The position numbers were made by a program, and so were the translations under genes. Below the pieces are notes generated by a model, which was not told the DNA's origin, searched no databases, and worked only from the letters and a program-made list of their open reading frames with translations. From positions 3,758,501 to 3,822,500 of the forward strand of contig NZ_CP009122.1 in the NCBI RefSeq assembly GCF_000803645.1: a stretch of 64,000 bases of DNA. Reading direction: 5' to 3'. Below, piece by piece: positions 38,421-47,379 of the stretch; the stretch's first letter is position 1; every line of letters starts with the position of its first letter. The DNA comes from Sphingopyxis fribergensis (GTDB lineage: Bacteria; Pseudomonadota; Alphaproteobacteria; Sphingomonadales; Sphingomonadaceae).

Positions 38421-38741
38421 TTAAAGCGCGCCTTCGAGCCAGCCTTTGAGCGCGCTCTTCGGCGCAGCGCCGACCTTGGTGTCGGCGATCTCGCCATTTT
38501 TGAACAGGATCATCGTCGGGATGCCGCGAACGCCATATTTGGCGGGAGCGTTCGGATGATCGTCGATGTTCAGCTTTGCGATCACGACCTTTTCACCGAG
38601 TTCCTCGGCAATCTCCTCAAGCGACGGGCCGATCATCTTGCACGGGCCGCACCATTCGGCCCAGAAATCGACGAGCACGGGGGTGTCGCTGTCGAGGACG
38701 TCGGCCTGGAAGCTGTCGTCGCTGATTGCCTTGGTACCCAT
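38421..38741 (-). CDS. trxA: Thioredoxin
   Basis: The 106-aa thioredoxin has the active site [11 protein letters not shown], the conserved cis-Pro region [11 protein letters not shown], and a complete fold. It lies 34 nt downstream of addA on the same strand. Thioredoxin is often encoded beside addA in alphaproteobacteria, but it probably also has its own promoter. Confidence 0.95.
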   Translation of the reverse strand: MGTKAISDDSFQADVLDSDTPVLVDFWAEWCGPCKMIGPSLEEIAEELGEKVVIAKLNIDDHPNAPAKYGVRGIPTMILFKNGEIADTKVGAAPKSALKGWLEGAL

Positions 38742-38774
38742 ATCTTGGACTCCTGAAATATCGTTGCACCCAAA

Positions 38775-41700
38775 TTAGGGTGTCGGTGCCTCCGGCTCAA
38801 GGGCTGAACCCGGCAAATTCGCCTTGGTTGCCGTCAAGCCCGGCTTGTGTGCATCGAGCAAGGCGTCGTCGAGGCGGATCAACCGGGCTGCCACAGTATA
38901 AAGCAGCGCTGCCTCGACGCGCCGGCCCGGAAAAATCACCGCGAGCGCATCGCGATAGGCCGCCATCTGGCGGAGATAGGCGGGCTGAACGTCGACCGCA
39001 CTCGCCGGAACATGCCGCCCGGTCTTGTAATCGACAACGGTCACCGCCTGATCGGTAATGAGGAGCCGGTCAACGATCCCCGCTACGACGACGCCGTTGA
39101 CCACAGCCGACAATGGCACCTCGGCGAGCGACCCCGGTCCGAACAGCGCCGCATGCGAGGGGTCCTCCAGAACGCCGATCACCTCGTCGACCATTTTCGC
39201 GCGCGCACTTTCATCAAGCGCGGCCGCCTGCGTCGTCAGCCAATGCGCGGCCGCGATGCGCCGCCGTGCGGGCGCCACCGGCGGCAATCGCTCGAACAGC
39301 GCATGGAGCAGCAGCCCGCGCTCGACCGCCACCACGCCGTCGCCACCCTGCGGCGGCGATGCGACATCGTCGTCACCCAGCGCCGACGGCGCCAGCGGGC
39401 GCGGCGGGCGCGCCTCTTCGGGGGCAGGTTTCAGCGCCCAGTCGGGAATTGCAATCGCCGGCACGGCCACCGCCGGCTTGTCGCGCTGCCGCGCCCATGC
39501 CTTGGCATTCACCGCATGAACGCGCTTCTGTCCCCAACGCGGCCCGGCGTCCTGCCAGCCCAGCCCCATGCCCTCCATCACCCCGTCGACCGCCGCGTGC
39601 CAGCAGAGCTCGGGCAGCGAGCGATCTTCCTTCTTGGTGATCCCGGTGACGATCAGCAGTTCCTCGGCGCGCGTCATCGCGACGTAGAGCAGCCGCCAAT
39701 GCTCCTCGATCTCGGCGCGCGCCTTGGCGTCATGCGCCTCGGCAATCCGCCCATGCCGCTCCTCTTTCGGCAGCCCGAACACCGGCAGCCTGTCCCAACC
39801 CTCCAGCGAGACGTCGAACCCGCGCTGGCGCTGCACCGGGTCGTCGGTCGCATCGGCAAGGATGACGATCGGCGCCTGCAAGCCTTTGGACCCATGCACC
39901 GTCATCACGCGCACGACATTGCTGCGCGCTTCGGTCTGACGTTTGATGTCGGCGCTGCTCGCCTCGACCTCGCTCAGGAAGGCGAGCAGCGAGGGCGTGT
40001 GCAACCGCTCGAACGCGAGCGCTTGGTTCAGCAGCTCGTCTATCGGGTCGCGCGCCTCGCGCCCCAGCCGCGCATAGAGCCGCCGCCGTCCCTGCACCGG
40101 ACCCGACAGCACGCGGTCGAGGAAGCGATAGGGCGTCGTGAAATCGGCCATGCCAAGCAGCCCGCGCAGCGCCATCATCGTCTCCGCCGACACCTCGCCT
40201 TCACGCGCGCGGAGTTGCTCCCACAAGGCGCGTTTGCCGCGCCCATGCGCGAAACCGAACAGATCGTCCTGCGACCAGCCGATCAGCGGCGACACGAGCA
40301 GCGCGGCGAGGTTGAGATCGTCGAGCGGCTGGATCGCAAAGCGCATCGCCGCCAGCAAATCCTGCACCCCCAGCGGCTGCGTCAGCGCAAAGCGGTCGAC
40401 ACCCGCGACGGGCACGCCCAGCGATTGCAACCGCGCAACGATCCGCGCCGCGAGGTCGCGGCGGCGGCGGACGAGGATCAATATATCGCCCGGCGCGACG
40501 CTGCGCCCGTCCTTGCCATGTTCGATCCAGTCGCGGACCTCGTCGGCGATCGCGCGCGACAGACGCAGGCTCGCGGGGTCGCTCGCGGGGGCGAGCGGAT
40601 CGCCGCCCTCGCTCGCATCCTCGTCGCCGGCCTCCTCATCGCCGGCCTCGGCGGCAAGCGCCTTGCCCACGGGCAACGGCTGCCACAGTTCGACACGCCC
40701 CGGATGCTCGCTGCGGAAGGGCAAATGCGGCGGCTCATCGCTCGCCAGCCCCATCAGCTCGGCGCCGCCGCTTCCGACCCATTCATCGACTACGTCGAGC
40801 ACCGCGGGGCTCGACCGATAATTGGTGACCAGATCGACCTGCGCGAACGGCTGGCCACCGCCCTCGGCCCATTCGCCGAACCGGATGCGCGCCGCCTCGA
40901 ACGCCGCGGGCTCGGTGCCCTGAAAGCCGAAGATCGCCTGCTTGCGGTCGCCAACGGTGAACATCGTGCGGATCCGCTCGTCCTTCGCGCCCGTGCCGGC
41001 GAAAAACTCCTCGGCAAGCGCGGCGACGATCGCCCATTGGCGCGTGTTGGTGTCCTGCGCCTCGTCGACCAAAATATGGTCGGTGCGCTGGTCGAGCTTG
41101 AAGCGCACCCATTCGCCGAACTGGCCGAGCCGCAGCAACGACCCCGCAATCGCGATCAGATCGTCGAAATCGGCCAGCCCGCCCTCGCGCTTCGCCAGTG
41201 CATAGGCCTCGGCAAAGCGGCTCCCCAAATCCCACGCAGCGGCCAGATCGTCGGCGACCTGCATCGCCCGCATCGTCGCCATCAGCTCGCCAATCGCCGC
41301 CGCGACGCATTCGGCCGAGCCAAGGCAGTCGCCCATCTGCTTGCCGGGGGTCAGGTAATGTGCGGCGATGTCGCCATCCTTTTTGACGATCGCGCCCAGC
41401 ACATCGCCCAGCATCGTGGCGCGCGCGGCTGGGTCGGCGGCGAGCCACGCCGCCATCGTCCCGGCGCGTGCGACACCCGTCGCGCTGCCCCAGGTGCGCC
41501 CGACGGTGGCAATCGCGGAAATATCGGCATCGGCAATCGCACCCGCGCCAAGGCGCGTGACGAGCCATGCCTCTGCATCGCCATCGGGCAGCCCCAGCGC
41601 CGCGCGCAGATCATGCCCGCGCGGCGGCAATATCCGCGTCTGGAACGGCGCGGCAAAGGCGTGGGCGCAGCGCACGAGAAACGTCATCGCGGCGTCCTGC

Positions 41701-42260
41701 CCCATCCGCCGCGACAGCATCGCCGCATGGCGGCGCATCGCATCGCCCTCGATGCCCAGTTCCGAAAGCAGCTTGCCCATCACCTGCCGCTGCAAATCGG
41801 CCGCCTCGCCCTCTTCGAGCGCCCGGAACCCCGGCATGATCTTCGCCTCGAGCGGAAAGCTCGCAAGCAAGGTCTGACAGAAACTGTGGATCGTCTGCAC
41901 GCGGATCGCCCCCGGTGCGCTGTCGATCACCGTTGCGAACAGCGACCGCGCGCGGTCGAGAATGCCCGGCTGCTGCCAGTCGGCGCCCAAAGCGCGCAGG
42001 TCGAGCCGCAAATCGCCATCGTCCATCCGCACCCACAGCGCCAGCCGCTCGTGAATGCGGTGCGCCATTTCGGCGGCGCCCGCCTTGGTAAAGGTGATGC
42101 ACAGGATCGCATCGGGCGCGACCCCCGCGAGCATCAGCCGCAGCACGCGCGCCGACAATACCTGCGTCTTGCCCGTCCCCGCCGACGCGCCGAGCCAGAC
42201 ATGGTCGCCCGGCTCCGCCGCCGCCTGCTGGCCGGGATCAAGGTCATGGAGCCGCGTCAT
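38775..42260 (-). CDS. addA: Double-strand break repair helicase-nuclease subunit AddA
   Basis: The 1161-aa protein is the UvrD-like helicase and nuclease of AddAB, which resects broken ends before RecA loading. Walker A is GASAGTGKTQVLSARVLRLML, Walker B HILVDEAQDTNTRQW. The C-terminal nuclease domain includes VVDYKTGRHVPASAVDVQP, containing the D-x(n)-K core of PD-(D/E)XK nucleases. The ATG at 42260 overlaps the addB stop (ATGA); the longer frame to 42287 runs into addB. Confidence 0.93.
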   Translation of the reverse strand: MTRLHDLDPGQQAAAEPGDHVWLGASAGTGKTQVLSARVLRLMLAGVAPDAILCITFTKAGAAEMAHRIHERLALWVRMDDGDLRLDLRALGADWQQPGILDRARSLFATVIDSAPGAIRVQTIHSFCQTLLASFPLEAKIMPGFRALEEGEAADLQRQVMGKLLSELGIEGDAMRRHAAMLSRRMGQDAAMTFLVRCAHAFAAPFQTRILPPRGHDLRAALGLPDGDAEAWLVTRLGAGAIADADISAIATVGRTWGSATGVARAGTMAAWLAADPAARATMLGDVLGAIVKKDGDIAAHYLTPGKQMGDCLGSAECVAAAIGELMATMRAMQVADDLAAAWDLGSRFAEAYALAKREGGLADFDDLIAIAGSLLRLGQFGEWVRFKLDQRTDHILVDEAQDTNTRQWAIVAALAEEFFAGTGAKDERIRTMFTVGDRKQAIFGFQGTEPAAFEAARIRFGEWAEGGGQPFAQVDLVTNYRSSPAVLDVVDEWVGSGGAELMGLASDEPPHLPFRSEHPGRVELWQPLPVGKALAAEAGDEEAGDEDASEGGDPLAPASDPASLRLSRAIADEVRDWIEHGKDGRSVAPGDILILVRRRRDLAARIVARLQSLGVPVAGVDRFALTQPLGVQDLLAAMRFAIQPLDDLNLAALLVSPLIGWSQDDLFGFAHGRGKRALWEQLRAREGEVSAETMMALRGLLGMADFTTPYRFLDRVLSGPVQGRRRLYARLGREARDPIDELLNQALAFERLHTPSLLAFLSEVEASSADIKRQTEARSNVVRVMTVHGSKGLQAPIVILADATDDPVQRQRGFDVSLEGWDRLPVFGLPKEERHGRIAEAHDAKARAEIEEHWRLLYVAMTRAEELLIVTGITKKEDRSLPELCWHAAVDGVMEGMGLGWQDAGPRWGQKRVHAVNAKAWARQRDKPAVAVPAIAIPDWALKPAPEEARPPRPLAPSALGDDDVASPPQGGDGVVAVERGLLLHALFERLPPVAPARRRIAAAHWLTTQAAALDESARAKMVDEVIGVLEDPSHAALFGPGSLAEVPLSAVVNGVVVAGIVDRLLITDQAVTVVDYKTGRHVPASAVDVQPAYLRQMAAYRDALAVIFPGRRVEAALLYTVAARLIRLDDALLDAHKPGLTATKANLPGSALEPEAPTP

Positions 42261-45253
42261 GGCGCATCGCCCCCGCGCCCGAACCATTCGTCGCGGCGCA
42301 TCAGCTGGTCGTAATCGGTAAAGCGCTTGGCATTGTCGCCCGGCGCAAACACGCCGTCGCCCAGCAGATAGGCGGCGGTCAATTCGGCAAACGCATCATA
42401 AGCGCGCGCAACTGCCTCCTCGGCGGTCTTGAGCTTGCGCCGGCTCCCATGCGTCGGCGCGATGCTGCCGTCGATGCCCTTGGCGCGGTCGGCCTTGAGG
42501 CTCCAATATTCGAGTGCATTGATCGGTCCGGCCGCCACGCCGTCGACCTTCCCCATTTCGGCGAGCAGCCCGAGCAGCCCCAATTGATTGTCGAGCCCGT
42601 CGAACGCCGCGCTCCCGCTCGGCGTCGCGCCGGTCTTGTAATCGACGATCGCGAGGCTTCCGTCGGCCAGCCGGTCGATCCGGTCGGCCTTGCCCGTCAG
42701 ACGAATGCCATCAAGTTCATGCACGCCCGTCACCTCAGTCGCGACCGGCTCGCGACCGTCGGCGCGCGCCGCCCACACGCGCTCGGCGGCCCAGCGCAAT
42801 GCGGGCTCGATCCGCGGGAACCAGAAAGCGCGCGCGAGCGCATCGAGCGCCGGATCATCGAGCAGGCGGGCGAGTTCGGCCTCCAGCGCTTCGGGCGTCG
42901 CCCCGGCGCGCTGCCAATCCTCCAGAAACGCATGGACGCGCGTGCCGAGCCAGCGCGGATCGGGCCCGGCGCGCAGCGGATCGAGCACCGAAAGCCGCAG
43001 GATGCGCCCGGCATAAAAAGCGTATGGATCCTTCGCGAGCAGGTCGACGCCGGTCACGCTGATCTGCCCCGGCCGCGCGTCGGCGGGCGGCTGCGGCTGC
43101 GGCATAAGCGCGGGCGCGATCGGCCCCGGCGGCACGTCGAGCGCCGCCGCCAGCGCCGCCACGCTCTTGCTACCCACGCGCGCCTCGGGCAAGTCGCCCG
43201 CGAGCGCGGCGAGCCGCAACCAGAAGCGCGACGCGACCGCCGGATCGCCGCCGCTGCGCATCGCGCGCGTCACCACCACCTCGCGCGCCGCGAACGCCCC
43301 CGCGAAGTCATGCGCCGCCGCGCCCTGCTGGCGTTCAGGCGCGGCGAGCCCGAGCATCCGGCGGATGCCCGGCGCAAGCCAGGGGTCGGGGCTCTGCTGT
43401 TGCGGCCAGCGGCCCTCGTCGAGCCCACCGAGAATCATCACATCGGCGCGCTGCAACCGCGCTTCGAGCAAGCCCCAGATGAACAGCCGCGGGTGCCCGC
43501 CATAGGGCGGCCGTACGCTCTCGCCCGACAACAGGTCGGTCAGCATCGCCGGGAAGTCGGCGGGCGCGACGAGCGCGGGCCCCTCGCCCTTCGCGAGCGA
43601 CCAGCGGTCGAAAATCTCGGACAGCGCGCGCCCGGCATGGCCGGTCCACGCGCCCTCGCCGGTCAACCAGCCGAGCGCCGCCTGCAAAGCACCGAGCAGG
43701 ACCGACGGCGGCGCGGGCGCGCCCGCCGCGAAAGGAGCCAGCGCCGCGCCCAGCCCCGCCGCAACATCGGCCCACCAATCGCCGATCAGCGTCGCCGCAC
43801 CATGGCCGCGCGCCTTCGCATCGGCCGCGCGTTCGGCGATCCGCATCGTCACCCCATCCCAACCCGGCACCAGCCCCGGCCCGCGCAGCACAAGGTCGAG
43901 CCGCCGCACCTGATCGAGCCAGCCGAGCCGCCCCTCGCCCGCGCGCACCAGCGGATGCCCGAGCAGCGCCACGAGCCGCACCGGATCGAACGCCGCCGCA
44001 AATTCCGCCAGCGCGAGCAGCAGCGCGCCCGGCGGCGTCTGCCCCAGCGGCTGCCCCGCGCTGTCGTCGACCGCTATGTCCCAGCGCGCGAGCGCGGCCG
44101 CGACGCGCGCCGCCAGCGCACGATCGGGGGTGACCAGCGCGACGGTGCGTGCCGGCGTTTCGAGCGCGTGGCGCATCATCAGCGCGATCCCCTGCGCCTC
44201 CTGCCCGTCGTCGCCGAACACCGCGGCGCTGACCCCGGCGATGCCGGGCCTCAGATCGCCCGCCTGCTGCCAGCGCGCGGTATAAGCGGCGGGCGCGAAG
44301 AGCAGCGAAGTGAAGGGCGCGCGCGCATCGGGGCCGTCGAAGGGCGAGGTCGCGTCCCACGACTGCACTTCGCCCCGCGACACACCCATGCGCCCGAGCA
44401 GCAGCTTCAGATGATATTGCGGGTGCGTCTCGAGCGGGCGTTCATGGGACTTCTCGGGGTCGGCTTTCACCGGCCCGAGCGCATCCCACTCCTCGCCCGC
44501 CATATCGAGGTCGAGCCCCGGCAGCACGACCATGCCCTCGGCCAGATCGGCGACGGTGCGCAGCAGCCGCGCGATCGCGGGCGCCGCCGTCGTCACGCCC
44601 GCCGCCACCACGAAGCGCGCCGGCGGCGCGACGCGCCATCCCCTGCTCACGCGCGCGAGCAGGTGATTGCGGCGATCGGCACGGTCGATATGCCCCGTCG
44701 CGGCGAGCAGCCCCGGCCATTGGTCGACGAGCAGCGACAGCCGCCGCCACGACGCCTGCCAATGCCCGGCAAGGTCGCCGAGCGCGCTTTCGATATCGGC
44801 GAGCCGCGCGGGCGCGACCTCCTCATAATGCAGTTGATCGATCACGCGCCCCAGCCCCTCGGCAAGCTGGAATGCCGCCGCGCCGGTGATCGGCTCTTCG
44901 CCCGCCGGATTATGTTTCTCGATCAGGCCGGCGAGCATCAGCCGCCGTTTCAGCGCGTCGATCGCGGGCGGGATTGCATCGCTCTCGTCGATCGGGTCGA
45001 GCGCGAGCGCGACGCTTTCGTCAAGATCGGCGTCGCCGATCACCGCGAGCCGCGGCATCAGCAGCCCGGAGCCGCCAGCGCGCACGAACGCCGCGTGCAC
45101 GGCGCTTCGCGCGCGATTGCTCGGCAGCACGATCAGGCCCTGCGCCAGCCCCAGCGCGCCGTCGGCGTAGCGCGCGATCAACCCGGCGGCGAGCGCGTCG
45201 GCAAAGGCCCGCTGGACGGGGATGGAGTAAATGGTGGGTTTGTCGTCAGCCAT
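42257..45253 (-). CDS. addB: Double-strand break repair protein AddB
   Basis: The 998-aa partner of AddA has a degenerate helicase-like N-terminus (LIVLPSNRARSAVHAAFVRAG) and a C-terminal nuclease domain (RLTGKADRIDRLADGSLAIVDYKTGATPS). No Fe-S cysteine cluster is apparent, as in other alphaproteobacterial AddB. It overlaps addA by 4 nt and its start overlaps the end of murU by 8 nt, so translation is coupled. Confidence 0.92.
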   Translation of the reverse strand: MADDKPTIYSIPVQRAFADALAAGLIARYADGALGLAQGLIVLPSNRARSAVHAAFVRAGGSGLLMPRLAVIGDADLDESVALALDPIDESDAIPPAIDALKRRLMLAGLIEKHNPAGEEPITGAAAFQLAEGLGRVIDQLHYEEVAPARLADIESALGDLAGHWQASWRRLSLLVDQWPGLLAATGHIDRADRRNHLLARVSRGWRVAPPARFVVAAGVTTAAPAIARLLRTVADLAEGMVVLPGLDLDMAGEEWDALGPVKADPEKSHERPLETHPQYHLKLLLGRMGVSRGEVQSWDATSPFDGPDARAPFTSLLFAPAAYTARWQQAGDLRPGIAGVSAAVFGDDGQEAQGIALMMRHALETPARTVALVTPDRALAARVAAALARWDIAVDDSAGQPLGQTPPGALLLALAEFAAAFDPVRLVALLGHPLVRAGEGRLGWLDQVRRLDLVLRGPGLVPGWDGVTMRIAERAADAKARGHGAATLIGDWWADVAAGLGAALAPFAAGAPAPPSVLLGALQAALGWLTGEGAWTGHAGRALSEIFDRWSLAKGEGPALVAPADFPAMLTDLLSGESVRPPYGGHPRLFIWGLLEARLQRADVMILGGLDEGRWPQQQSPDPWLAPGIRRMLGLAAPERQQGAAAHDFAGAFAAREVVVTRAMRSGGDPAVASRFWLRLAALAGDLPEARVGSKSVAALAAALDVPPGPIAPALMPQPQPPADARPGQISVTGVDLLAKDPYAFYAGRILRLSVLDPLRAGPDPRWLGTRVHAFLEDWQRAGATPEALEAELARLLDDPALDALARAFWFPRIEPALRWAAERVWAARADGREPVATEVTGVHELDGIRLTGKADRIDRLADGSLAIVDYKTGATPSGSAAFDGLDNQLGLLGLLAEMGKVDGVAAGPINALEYWSLKADRAKGIDGSIAPTHGSRRKLKTAEEAVARAYDAFAELTAAYLLGDGVFAPGDNAKRFTDYDQLMRRDEWFGRGGDAP

Positions 45254-45965
45254 CCGTCAAAGCGGCTTCGGTCGGCGCGATGCTCGCCGGGGTGCCGACA
45301 TCGAACCACTGCCCCATGTGCGACAGGCCATAAAGCCGCCCTGCCGCGATCGCGCGTTCCCACAGGATGTTGGTCGAAAACGCCCCTTCGGGTGCACCGT
45401 CGAGAAAGCGCCGCGAGATGAGCTGGATGCCCGTATAGACAAAGGGTGCGATATGCCCCGGCTTGCGCCGCGACAGCCGCCCCGCCGGGTCCATGTGGAA
45501 ATCGCCGCGCCCGCCATGCCCGGTCGCGCTCGCCTGCCGGATCACCAGTAGCAGCGCATCCATCTTTGCGCCGTCCCAATGGCGCGCGAGATGGCGGATG
45601 CTGTCCTGCGGTCCGTCGGTCCAGATATTGTCACTGTTGACGATCAGGATCGGGTCGCCGCGAAGCTGCGGCAGCGCCTTGACCATCCCGCCGCCCGTTT
45701 CGAGCAGCAGGTCGCGCTCGTCCGAAATCGCGATCGTGAACTCGCGCTTTTGCGCCGCGAGATGCGCTTCGAGCGCATCGGCGAGATAATGGACGTTGAC
45801 GACGACATGCTCGACACCCGCCGCCTCGATACGGTCGAGGCTATGGTCGATCAGCGCCTTGCCCGCGACACGCACCAGCGGTTTCGGCCGGGTGGCAGTA
45901 AGAGGACGCATGCGCTTTCCCAGCCCCGCCGCCATCACCATCGCGCTTTCGATCTTCACGCTCAC
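45246..45965 (-). CDS. murU: Nucleotidyltransferase, MurU-like (MurNAc-1-phosphate uridylyltransferase)
   Basis: The 239-aa protein has the sugar nucleotidyltransferase signature VMAAGLGKRMRPLTATRPKPLV, then LLETGGGM and NSDNIW. The position behind an AmgK-like kinase suggests the two-step route that turns recycled MurNAc into UDP-MurNAc, bypassing de novo synthesis and fosfomycin sensitivity in pseudomonads. GTG at 45965 is chosen because GGAGG is upstream and the GTGA overlaps the amgK stop. Confidence 0.82.
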   Translation of the reverse strand: MSVKIESAMVMAAGLGKRMRPLTATRPKPLVRVAGKALIDHSLDRIEAAGVEHVVVNVHYLADALEAHLAAQKREFTIAISDERDLLLETGGGMVKALPQLRGDPILIVNSDNIWTDGPQDSIRHLARHWDGAKMDALLLVIRQASATGHGGRGDFHMDPAGRLSRRKPGHIAPFVYTGIQLISRRFLDGAPEGAFSTNILWERAIAAGRLYGLSHMGQWFDVGTPASIAPTEAALTDG

Positions 45966-46933
45966 AACCAAGCCTCCGCCCGTTTCGAAGCGGGGACATT
46001 GGCGTCGAACCATTGCCGAACGGGGACAAGCGACGGATGCGCCAGATCGCGCTCGAGCAGCCCCCACATGCGCGGCTGGAAACTTTTGTAATGCGGCTTG
46101 TTGTCGCGTTTCCACAGCCGGACGAAGACGCCGAGGATGCGCGTGTTGCGCTGCGCCGCGAGCGCCCAATAGGCCGCCTCGATATCCTGCCCGGTCGCCG
46201 CCTGATAGCGCGCGAGCATCGCGGTCTCGACCGCCGGACTGACATCGCGCCGCGCATCTTCGAGCACCGAGGCGAGATCATAGGCCGGATGGCCGACGCG
46301 CGCATCCTGGAAATCAAGCAGCCCATAATGGCCGATGCCGTCCCTGCCCGGCACCAGCATGATATTTTCGGCATGATAGTCGCGCAGCACCGTGACGCGC
46401 GGCAGGCCGTCCTGCTCGACGGGCGTCAGCACCTCGGCCCACGCGGCGCGAAACGCCTCACGATCGACCGCGATGTCGAAGGCTGGGCAATACCAGTCGC
46501 TGAACAGCTCCACCTCGCCCAGCCATTGATCGAGCCCGTGCGCGGGCAGCCCGTCCATCGGGGGCCGCGCGTGCAGGTGGACGAGCAGGTCGGTCACCCC
46601 CGCATAATAGTCGGCCTCGGTATGCGGCGCCTCGTCGACCGTTTCGCGCAGCCGCACATCGCCGAAATCGTCGATCAGCAGCAGGCCCTGCTTCAGATCG
46701 CGCGCGATGATCGTCGGCGCGGTCAGCCCCTGTTCGCAGAGGAATTCGGCGACCGCGATGAACGGCCGCGGATCCTCGTGCGGCGGCGGCGCGTCCATCA
46801 GCACCGCCTGCCGGTCGCCATCGACGATGCGAAAGTAACGGCGGAACGACGCATCGCCGGCAAGCGGCAAAATCCGGGCATCGCCCCAGCCATGCGCGGC
46901 AAGAAAGGCGGGCGCATGGGGGGGCGGTATCAT
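45962..46933 (-). CDS. amgK: Sugar kinase/phosphotransferase, AmgK-like
   Basis: A 323-aa aminoglycoside-phosphotransferase-fold protein with LRDYHAENIMLVPG (catalytic loop) and GLLDFQDARVGHPAYDLASVLEDARRD (metal loop). With the following MurU-like gene it is probably the anomeric kinase of MurNAc/GlcNAc in cell-wall recycling. Its ATG overlaps the tsaE stop by one base (TGATG at 46931-46935). A longer frame starts at 46945 or upstream within tsaE, but the coupled start is preferred. Confidence 0.82.
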   Translation of the reverse strand: MIPPPHAPAFLAAHGWGDARILPLAGDASFRRYFRIVDGDRQAVLMDAPPPHEDPRPFIAVAEFLCEQGLTAPTIIARDLKQGLLLIDDFGDVRLRETVDEAPHTEADYYAGVTDLLVHLHARPPMDGLPAHGLDQWLGEVELFSDWYCPAFDIAVDREAFRAAWAEVLTPVEQDGLPRVTVLRDYHAENIMLVPGRDGIGHYGLLDFQDARVGHPAYDLASVLEDARRDVSPAVETAMLARYQAATGQDIEAAYWALAAQRNTRILGVFVRLWKRDNKPHYKSFQPRMWGLLERDLAHPSLVPVRQWFDANVPASKRAEAWL

Positions 46934-47379
46934 CAAAGCGGCCATCTTGCTCCCCAAGCGGGCGGCACCACCGCTGTCAAGACGCGCGCGTCGCCGTCGC
47001 CCGAAATCGCGAGCAACAATGCTTCGGGCCATCCCCCCTCGCCAAGCCGTTCGGGCCACTCGATCAGCAGCGCGCCGTCGTAAAGATAATCGTCGAGCCC
47101 GAGTTCGATCAGCTCGCGCTCATCCTCGATCCGATAGAGATCGACATGCGCGATGGGAAGGTCGACTTCGGGCGGCGCATAGGGCTGGACGATCGCAAAG
47201 GTCGGGCTCGGCGCCTCGCCCGCGAGCCCGCGCGCCTTCAGCATCGCGCGCGCCAGCGTCGTCTTGCCCGCGCCCAGGTCGCCGGACAACGCGACGACAT
47301 CGCCCGCCATCAACGCGCCGCCGATCGCCGCGCCGATCCGCGCGGCGTCGTCGAGGGTGTAGTCGAAACGGTAATTCAT
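46933..47379 (-). CDS. tsaE: tRNA threonylcarbamoyladenosine biosynthesis ATPase TsaE
   Basis: The 148-aa P-loop protein has the Walker A GDLGAGKTTLARAML and family segments SPTFAIVQPY, IAHVDLYRIED and LIEWPERLG. It participates in t6A modification of tRNA with TsaB and TsaD, which are not in the window. The start overlaps the stop of divL (4 nt). Confidence 0.93.
   Translation of the reverse strand: MNYRFDYTLDDAARIGAAIGGALMAGDVVALSGDLGAGKTTLARAMLKARGLAGEAPSPTFAIVQPYAPPEVDLPIAHVDLYRIEDERELIELGLDDYLYDGALLIEWPERLGEGGWPEALLLAISGDGDARVLTAVVPPAWGARWPL

Noticed and set aside
38847..42314. 1155-aa plus-strand ORF opposite addA
   Set aside because: Antisense shadow of addA with Arg/His/Gln bias.
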